Assembly: GCF_002270355.1 (NCBI RefSeq)
Contig: NZ_NJFZ01000015.1
Location: forward strand, 248,001 to 312,000
Direction of reading: 5' to 3'
DNA length: 64,000 bases
Source of the DNA: Flectobacillus sp. BAB-3569
Lineage (GTDB): Bacteria; Bacteroidota; Bacteroidia; Cytophagales; Spirosomataceae
The notes beneath the pieces are model-generated. The model had not been told where the DNA came from, ran no database searches, and saw only the letters and a program-made list of their open reading frames with translations. Position numbers and translations under genes: made by a program. Each line of letters opens with the position of its first letter. The stretch's first letter is position 1. Positions 44,554 through 51,800 of this stretch are shown piece by piece.

Positions 44554-45441
44554 TCAAAATTGTAAAATAGTTTGATTTGGGTTGGTGTTTTTTGAATAAT
44601 CACAAGTCCAAATCGGTAAATTAGGTTTGTTTTCATTGTTTAGTTCTTTGATGTACTGTTCAAACGCAAAAGGTGTTAGTCCTTTCAGGGCTGCGTGTGG
44701 TCTTTGATAGTTGTATGTGTGAATTGCTTTTTTAAGCTCAGTGGCTAATTCGTCAAAATTTGTAATATTTCTATAGATTAGATACTGATTTTTAATCGTG
44801 CCATTCACTCTTTCAACGTGCGCATTTTCATAGACCTCATTGCACATACTGATGCTGATTTCAGCTTCATTCAAAAGGCTGACATAGGCTTCGCTGATGT
44901 ATTGACTACCTCTGTCAGAATGGTGAATGAGTTCATGCTTAAACTTCTTCTGTTTCCGAGTTTTCAACGCCATTTTTAAAGCAATGATATTGTTTTCTGC
45001 TCTCATATTATCCGCAAGGGAATATCCAACGATAAAACGAGAATAAACATCTAAGACAAAAACGATGTAATAGAACTTATCATTTACTTTAAAATAGGTA
45101 ATATCACTCGTCCAGAGTTGGTTAATGTCTGTGAGGACTTTATCAACCAAAAGGTTTTTGTAACGACTGTAAGGACTTGAAAAAGTAGTCCTACAGAGGT
45201 TTCTATAGGCTTTTACCCTAAAGCCATAATAGAGTCCAATACTAATAAAGGCATCTCGCCCGATTCCTTCTGGTTGATAATAATCATACATGGTTCTCAG
45301 ACCCATAGCAGGATGAATCTCCCTAATTTGGAGAATCAAGCCCACATAAAGACTTTCCTTTACCTTCCATTCTTCTATTCTGCGGAGCATTTGATAATGT
45401 CCTTGTTTAGAAATACCACAAAGTGCATACAAGTGCTTCAT
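44554..45441 (-). CDS. IS3-family transposase, orfB (DDE integrase core)
   Basis: A 295-residue protein. MKHLYALCGISKQGHYQMLR starts the helical HTH_21 part (IREIHPAMGLRTMYDYYQPE); the rve integrase core has the first Asp in LWTSDITYFKVNDKFYYIVF, the second in HHSDRGSQYISE and the Glu in NAHVERVNGTIKNQY, at normal spacing; NYQRPHAALKGLTPFAFEQY closes it. The core is intact. Unlike many IS3 members, orfB has its own ATG and does not need fusion with orfA, since orfA ends well before it in any frame. Confidence 0.93.
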   Translation of the reverse strand: MKHLYALCGISKQGHYQMLRRIEEWKVKESLYVGLILQIREIHPAMGLRTMYDYYQPEGIGRDAFISIGLYYGFRVKAYRNLCRTTFSSPYSRYKNLLVDKVLTDINQLWTSDITYFKVNDKFYYIVFVLDVYSRFIVGYSLADNMRAENNIIALKMALKTRKQKKFKHELIHHSDRGSQYISEAYVSLLNEAEISISMCNEVYENAHVERVNGTIKNQYLIYRNITNFDELATELKKAIHTYNYQRPHAALKGLTPFAFEQYIKELNNENKPNLPIWTCDYSKNTNPNQTILQF

Positions 45442-45501
45442 CTGGTAAGAATATTGAGTAATATTTCGACGAAAGTACTCTAAAGTGTCGGCTTGAAACT
45501 T

Positions 45502-45905
45502 TTACGGTTCGCCGCTGCGATTTAGGTCAATGTCGAGTTCATTTGAGGCAATCTCAATAAGTTTAGACTGATAGTCTATCTCCATTTGTTTTTGTCGGGG
45601 ATGCCTAATCCTAAAATTCGCTCAAGTTCAGCCACTTTTTTGAGTAACTCCTGAGTTTTAGCTTCTTCGGAATCTTGTTGTACAATCATCTTAGTTCCTT
45701 TTTTGTGGTGAGGAGAATATTGGTAAATCCAGCGATAAACGCTTGTGCTACTGACATCCCACAATTTACAAAATTCGATGATACTAATCCTTTTGTTGAG
45801 AATGTCTTCGACTTTTTCTCGTTTGAACGACTCACTGAAAATACGACTTTGACGAATCTCGTATTTTGTACTTTTCCAAGTTTTAGATTTTGAAGTTGCC
45901 ATCAT
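45502..45905 (-). pseudogene. IS3-family orfA (HTH protein), shortened by a frameshift
   Basis: KTWKSTKYEIRQSRIFSESF, then KREKVEDILNKRISIIEFCK and SSTSVYRWIYQYSP form the HTH, and EEAKTQELLKKVAELERILG the leucine-zipper-like helix. The frame then ends early at 45576 with LGIPDKNKWR. A -1 shift at the A run in GACAAAAAC restores the family ending, QMEIDYQSKLIEIASNELDI then DLNRSGEP, stopping at 45502-45504. As in other genes of the window, adding one A to the run would repair it. A programmed -1 shift is also possible at this site, since IS3 elements use A-rich slippery runs, but here it would only lengthen orfA and would not fuse it to orfB. Confidence 0.75.
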
Positions 45906-45944
45906 TAGTTGATTTTTGAGGGCAACCTATTTTAGGCAAGGACA

Positions 45945-46035
45945 TAATCTTACCATTCTCCCATAACTCATAAGTCATCAACTTACCATTATCACTGTAG
46001 TAAAACCATTCTCCTGAGTAGATTTTCGTGTGATT
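45945..46035 (-). pseudogene. MORN/YwqK-like gene fragment, right of the IS3 element
   Basis: Minus-strand frame NHTKIYSGEWFYYSDNGKLM then TYELWENGK runs into the IS3 end and continues at 44504 as IKKKVFE-stop. The repeat pattern G.W.YY..NG.L......NGK is that of toxin-antitoxin YwqK-like or MORN-type proteins. Only the last ~37 residues survive; a stop codon precedes them at 46036-46038. The fragment was already truncated before, or has decayed since, the insertion. Confidence 0.55.
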
Positions 46036-46253
46036 CTAGGAATATTTAAACTATTAGTCTACATAAATTATTCTTGTGAAAAGCAGTTAGAACAAATGAT
46101 TCAAAGCTAATATAATGCTATATACTGCAACTTCAACAATTAGCTCCATTGAGTCTATCTCACCCACTTGTTAAAGAATGTTAAATCCAGAAAAGGCTTA
46201 CAACCATCCACTGAAATCATACCTCATTGAGATAAATTTAAACCTTCTCTTTT

Positions 46254-46940
46254 ATGAAATTTACAAACATCTCTTTTGTTCTTGTGGCAGTATTGTCCAT
46301 TTCTTGTAAGAAAGTTTACGAGGTAAATCCCAATGTAGAACCCAAACCAGCCAAACTATCGGTATTCAACGCCTGTACTGATTGTGGAGCAGTAAGTTTT
46401 TACCTAGGTACCAAAAAGTTTCTTGACAAGGATATTGACTTTATGACTGAGCTTGGCTATCAAGATTTCCCTACGAATAAAATGGAGTTAAGTTTTAGTA
46501 CTAAAGGCTCAACAACTGCCATAGCAAAAAAAGAAATTACCTTATCAGAACAAGGTAACTACACCGCATTTGTGGCTGGCACTAAAGCCAATCCTTCTAT
46601 TATGGTTTACAATGACGATTTATCAAAACCTAGTCCTAAGTTTGCCCATATTCGTTTTGCCAATTTTATGGTCGAAAATAAAGGACTAAATCTTTACCTT
46701 CAAGGTCAAAATACTCCTTTATTTTCACAAACGGGTTTTGCTGGTGTGCAGACTTTTGAGGCTATCACTCCGGGCTCCAACTACACATTTGTGGTAAAAG
46801 ACGCTAGCAACGATTCGCTGTTGTTCCAGTTAGAAAAAGTGTCGATTGCAACTGGTAGAATTTATACACTTGTCGCCAAAGGAAGTTTAAAAGGAACGGG
46901 CAATCAGAAAGCTTCGCTAGCACTCGTTACAAACAAATAA
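46254..46940 (+). CDS. DUF4397 lipoprotein
   Basis: A 228-residue lipoprotein with lipobox SISC (Cys at 18). KLSVFNACTDCGAVSFYLGT and AHIRFANFMVENKGLNLYLQ are the paired strands of the DUF4397 Ig-like repeat (a.vRf.Na.....v.vyv.g), with TLVAKGSLKGTG the typical ending (ytl...G.......l). Members of this family are cell-surface or secreted proteins of unknown role in Bacteroidota. It starts a new transcription unit after the IS-rich island. Confidence 0.85.
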   Translation: MKFTNISFVLVAVLSISCKKVYEVNPNVEPKPAKLSVFNACTDCGAVSFYLGTKKFLDKDIDFMTELGYQDFPTNKMELSFSTKGSTTAIAKKEITLSEQGNYTAFVAGTKANPSIMVYNDDLSKPSPKFAHIRFANFMVENKGLNLYLQGQNTPLFSQTGFAGVQTFEAITPGSNYTFVVKDASNDSLLFQLEKVSIATGRIYTLVAKGSLKGTGNQKASLALVTNK

Positions 46941-46950
46941 GAAATTATAA

Positions 46951-47001
46951 TGCCCCTTAGAAACGACAGAAACTAGTATTTTCCGTCGTTTCTAAGGGGC
47001 A
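46951..47001. terminator. Large perfect hairpin between convergent genes
   Basis: TGCCCCTTAGAAACGAC and its exact complement form a 17-bp stem with a 17-base loop, 10 bases after the lipoprotein stop. There is no clear T run on either side; it may end transcription in both directions or be a repeat of its own. Confidence 0.6.
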
Positions 47002-47045
47002 CTAAAAGAACTTTAAAGATCAAAGTTTAATATCTAACAAAATCC

Positions 47046-47269
47046 TCACCTCACAATCTGAATAACCTTTACAGGACAAGCCTCTAACGCTTGTTCATTT
47101 TCGGGGAGTTCGTCCTCGTTAAGCTGAATTTGATAGATTCCTTTTTTTCGATAGCTCCTAACAGTACAGCTTTACCATCTTTTTTGGACATACGCCAGCG
47201 CTGATAGGCTATTTCTACGCAAGCATTACAACCAATACAACGGTTTCGGTAATGAATCAACTTAAACAT
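47046..47269 (-). pseudogene. 4Fe-4S ferredoxin overlapping the U32 gene, frameshifted
   Basis: From the ATG of MFKLIHYRNRCIGCNACVEI, whose start overlaps the U32 gene end by 8 bases (ATGTTTAA), the frame shows the cluster motif CIGCNAC and RWRMSKKDGKAVLLGAIEKK, then breaks off at the seven-A run (T run 47141-47147 on the plus strand) and stops at 47084. Adding one A restores GIYQIQLNEDELPENEQALE and ACPVKVIQIVR, the remaining Cys-Pro motif of a small ferredoxin, ending at 47046-47048. As written the second part, including the last cluster cysteine, is lost. The tight overlap suggests it serves the U32 enzyme. Confidence 0.8.
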
Positions 47270-48509
47270 GAGCAGGCACGATTTTGTAAAGTTTGTCGGA
47301 CGGACGTATCTTTTCTGCCACCCGTATCGCAATGGTTTCTCCTCTACTTGCAGTTGTTACGGGATTACCTTCATTGTTTCGTATTTCCTCTGCTACAGCC
47401 TCCACATACCCAGTGGTTGGCCCTGTAATAATCAACTGGTCTCCAAGGTTGATTTCTTGACTTTCGAGTAAAAACTCCCCAACGCCTATTTTTTCAAAAT
47501 ACTTCACTCCTTTGCCTAAATATACCTTTTTCTGAGTAGCTACCGAGCCGTATTGATTACTCCATTCGCCCATTTTACGACCTAAATAGTATCCATCCCA
47601 AAAGCCTCGGTTATATACTTTGCTAAGTTCTGCTTTCCAATGTTTAATTTTTTCGGGTGTGTAAGTACCATCGGCTATGGCATCTACCGCTTGTCGGTAA
47701 CACTGTGTAGTGGCAAAAACATAATCGGCAGCACGTCCACGACCTTCAATTTTAAGCACTTTTACGCCTGCTTCGATGATTTTGTCCAAAAAATCAATGG
47801 TACATAAATCCTTGGCCGACATGATGTATTCATTATCGATTTCGAGCTCTATTCCCTCCTCTTTATCAATAACCGTATATTCTCGACGACAATTTTGGAT
47901 ACAAGCCCCACGATTTGCCGAGGCATTATGGGAGTGTAAACTCAAATAGCACTTTCCAGAAACAGCCATACATAAAGCGCCGTGGGCAAAAATTTCGACT
48001 TGTACCAAATTACCCGACGGACCAGTAATGTGATTTCGTTGAATATTTTTTACGATGTCACCGACTTGTTTCAAAGTCAACTCACGAGCCATTACCACCA
48101 CATCGGCATAATCGGCATAGAGTTCGACTGTTTCGATATTAGTGATATTTGACTGAGTTGAAATGTGGAGTTCCATCCCTTTTTTGCGACAGTAATTCAT
48201 CACTGCCAAGTCAGAAGCAATCACCGCAGAAATTCCTGCCTCTTTAGCTTTATCGATAATTCTTCGCATCAAAGAAATATCATGATCGTAAATAATGGTA
48301 TTGAGGGTGATATAACTTTTGACCCCGTGTTCGGCACAAACACGAGTCACTTCGGGCAGGTCATCAATCAGAAAATTATTGGTTTGGCGGGCGCGCATAT
48401 TAAGTTGTTCTACCCCAAAATATACCGAATTAGCTCCTGCTTTGATGGCGGCCATCATCGACTCCCAAGAGCCCGCTGGAGCCATGATTTCTATAGTTGA
48501 TTGTGTCAT
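47262..48509 (-). CDS. Peptidase U32 family protein (RNA-hydroxylation type)
   Basis: A 415-residue TIM-barrel protein. EIMAPAGSWESMMAAIKAGA and NSVYFGV open the family; FAHGALCMAVSGKCYLSLHS and NRGACIQNCRREY contain four conserved cysteines, of the kind that bind a 4Fe-4S cluster in U32 proteins. Members with this layout (TrhP, RlhA) hydroxylate tRNA wobble uridine or 23S rRNA without oxygen; the peptidase name is historical. The next gene is a ferredoxin that overlaps its last codons, which would fit an electron supply. TrhP against RlhA cannot be decided from the sequence seen. Confidence 0.88.
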   Translation of the reverse strand: MTQSTIEIMAPAGSWESMMAAIKAGANSVYFGVEQLNMRARQTNNFLIDDLPEVTRVCAEHGVKSYITLNTIIYDHDISLMRRIIDKAKEAGISAVIASDLAVMNYCRKKGMELHISTQSNITNIETVELYADYADVVVMARELTLKQVGDIVKNIQRNHITGPSGNLVQVEIFAHGALCMAVSGKCYLSLHSHNASANRGACIQNCRREYTVIDKEEGIELEIDNEYIMSAKDLCTIDFLDKIIEAGVKVLKIEGRGRAADYVFATTQCYRQAVDAIADGTYTPEKIKHWKAELSKVYNRGFWDGYYLGRKMGEWSNQYGSVATQKKVYLGKGVKYFEKIGVGEFLLESQEINLGDQLIITGPTTGYVEAVAEEIRNNEGNPVTTASRGETIAIRVAEKIRPSDKLYKIVPAHV

Positions 48510-48634
48510 TTTGCAAAAGTCTTTGAAAAATCTATCTCCAAGAGATACTATTTAGACCTGTCTTATTCAAAACAAGTCTTCCTTAAAAACCCGCAAAATT
48601 AGGTGTCGAGACATTTTCTCTGCATAATAAAAGT

Positions 48635-48672
48635 AGGTGCTCAAAACTGATATTTATCAATTTTGAGCACCT
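48635..48672. repeat. Hairpin upstream of the U32 gene
   Basis: AGGTGCTCAAAA and TTTTGAGCACCT form a perfect 12-bp stem with a 14-base loop. No T run follows on either strand and the role is unknown. Confidence 0.5.
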
Positions 48673-48832
48673 CAGTAAAGGAAGTTATCTGTTAATTAGC
48701 GTGTATTTAAAACCAGAAGAATAGGCTTGAAGTGTACCGTGTATATATTATTAATATTGGACAAAACGAGTACGAGATAGTCAGGTGTTTGGAACCCTCC
48801 ACTGAATTTTATAAAAACAGTTTTAAACTGTT

Positions 48833-48867
48833 AAAAAAGCTAGTCCAAGACTAAGTCTTGAACTAGT
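48833..48867 (-). terminator. Terminator of the giant T9SS cargo gene
   Basis: On the minus strand TAGTTCAAGAC and GTCTTGGACTA pair around TTA and run into GC-TTTTTT, about 30 bases past the stop codon. Confidence 0.75.
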
Positions 48868-48895
48868 AACTTTAAACAGCTTCATTATAAACTCT

Positions 48896-51800
48896 TTACT
48901 CCTTTATCACCTTACGGCTAAAGGTCTTATCTCCAACGGTCAGTTGCAGAAAATAAACTCCTGTTGGTAATGTACTGATATTCAATTGTCCTTCGTGCGC
49001 TTGTGAACGTGCGGTATTTTGTTGCAGTTCCAGCACTCGTCCTTGGGTATCACTCAAACGTAAATCGTAAGAAGCAGACTTATCTGCTCTAACTTTCCAT
49101 GTCAAATAATCTGAGGTTGGAACGGGATACACCTCCACAAGAATACCGCTTTCCTCCTCTATACCTAATACCAATACCGTAACTTTGGCGGTACCACTTA
49201 CTGTACCTGTACCGCAGATATTTTTTACTTCTGAAAGTGTATAAGAGGTTGTGGATAAAGGATTTACCGTAATCTCAAATGGCGTTTTCTGGGCAGTAAA
49301 TTCTTGTCCGTCCGACAATTTAAAAGTCCATGGAGCATGAGAACCCAAGTCCACCTTCAGCTTGGCTTCCTTGCCATAATCAATCGACTGGTCGCCTGAG
49401 ATACTGGCAGTGGCTGGGATGCTGGGTAGTTGGCTGACGGTTACAGATGGGGTAAAGTCGATACACTTCCCTTTTTGAACTATTGCTCGATAAGTACCCG
49501 AAGACTTTGCCTGATAAATAGACTGGGTGGCATCATTTATCGTTTGTTGATTTCTTTGCCATAGATAATAAAGTCCTTCTGAAGAAGTAGCTAACAAATC
49601 GACACCTTTTTCACCACATACGGATACCGAATCACTTGGCGTAATAGTAGTTGGTATCTCTGTATTTTTGAACAATATTTTCTTAGAAATACCCTCGCAA
49701 GTATAACCCGTGGCTGTTTGAAACTGTACCTGAAGATGGTAGACCCCAGGCGCATTCACTGCTAAGGTATGATGATTAGTTCCTACTGTTTCTCCGTCTT
49801 TAAACCATTGATACGTTTTGATTTTAGATCTATCATTTAAACTTAAAATACTAGTAACTAAACCCTTACATAGAAAAACACTATCTTCTGTTATTGACAA
49901 CGGTGTTTCAATACTGTTAAACTGAAAGACTTTAGGGTCAGATTTTACCATACATCCTCCTTGTAGTTTTATGACTACTTGATAAGTACCATTTTCAGTT
50001 ACCAAATGGTTTTCAAAACTCTGAGAGTCCGAATAGGTTGCCACTAACTTTTCATCTTTATAAATGCTATATTCTCTGATTTCATCTTGATAGAATGCTC
50101 TAAATGGTCTTACCTCTTTAGCACAGATTTTGTAACTATTTATTGGGGTATCACCTACGTAATCATTGCTGTAAAACGGTATATAAAACTTCGCATATTT
50201 CTGCGTAGATGCTATTGCAGAAGTAAGAATATCCAATGAGTGTGACTTATACGAACAAGTAGTGCCATCTTTAAAGTTTAATTCTAACTCGATATCATAC
50301 TTTCCAGCATTTAATTGAGATAATCTCCGAAATCCGAAATTATTATTATACGAATCTAATTGAGCAGACTCTGCATCATCATGCCAATCATCTACTGGAT
50401 GATAGTCTTTTTCATAGCTTAATCTATGTATCAACTTGCCATTCTTATTCAATCGAACAGTAAAGGACTTTATCCTAGGATAGTAATTAACACTATCGGG
50501 ATAGATAAAACTTACATTGGTATTAACCGTTTGTCCTTCACAAATCGACATAATTGAAACCTCTGGATAGTAACCATCATCTAGTTGATAAAAAATAAAT
50601 CGATTTTTAGGTTTTTGATATGTATATGTATTGGAAACACCCCAACAACTATCCTTTGTTACTCTTACAAAATAATCCCCACTCTCGGTCGCTTTTAGTT
50701 GAAGTCCTACTTTGCCTGCTAGTAGTTTATTATCGACAAACCATTGATACTTCCATGTAGAGTCTCCCTGAAATAGATACTCCTTAAGTGGTATGCCCAT
50801 TTCATTACAACTAAATGAAGCATCTGTGTTAACACTGAAAGATTGATTAATATTTAAAGGGACTTTTCCTTGGGCACTCTTCAACTTAATGGTATCTGAT
50901 ACAGATTCACAAGAGCCCATTTTTACTTTCAGTAGATAGTTTCCTGCCCTGTTAAACAATCCACTGTAAGAAGTATCCGTTGACAAAGCTATCCCGTCTC
51001 TCATCCATTGATAGGATACATTTCTTCGATATTGAAAATTGCTATTTTCTGCTAATAATGTACTTTTACCACAAAAGATATCTTTACTTCCATCAACAAC
51101 CACTTTAGGGATTTTCTTCAACACTATATTCTTAGGAGATGTTTTTGCAAGGCAACCACCTGATGATAAATAAATAACCTGATAACTTCCGCTTTGCTTT
51201 GCTGAAATCGTTTTAGCATCATTACTGGTTAGCTCATTGTTATAAGCCCACCTCCCAAAATAAGGATAGTAAGAAAACGTCATTTGAACAGAATCACACG
51301 CTGTAATTCCGGCAGAAGTGTAGAAAAAATCATTATAATTTAAATAACTTACCCATGCCGAAAAAGGATTATTATTCACTCCCCTATTCTTAATGATTCC
51401 TATCGGTGAACTTACAGACTGATCAGAGGTTGTGATAAAGATAGACCAGTCTTTTGTACTTTCGGGCAGCTGTATTTTGATTGGACTGTTGGTACCTTCT
51501 CCCAATACAGTACTATCCATCATTACTTTAAAAATTGTATTGGGTGCGAAGTTACCCAGTTTTTCAAAAGGAATTTCAATGGAGGATAACCCACATGCTG
51601 CGGGTATTGCATCTAGTCGAGTTTGCCTTAGAATGATACTTCGGCAATCCGAAGATTTATTCATGCTAACGGTAATTTCATGCGTAAACCCACAAGTATT
51701 AGTGTCGCTCCTGATAGGGGTAATCTTGTAGATACCTGTGTTGTTTGTATTAAAATTATCAATTACTAATGGCGATGAAACTCCTTTAAGCGTATTCGAA

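Larger units (their letters stand above)
44505..45944. mobile_element. IS3-family insertion sequence, complete
   Basis: Perfect 26-base terminal inverted repeats begin TGTCCTTGCCTAAAATAGG (left at 44505-44530; right, inverted, at 45919-45944). A 3-base target duplication TAA flanks both sides (44502-44504 and 45945-45947). The element is 1440 bases and carries orfA and orfB on the minus strand. It interrupts a short coding fragment that reads through when the element and one TAA copy are removed. Confidence 0.93.
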
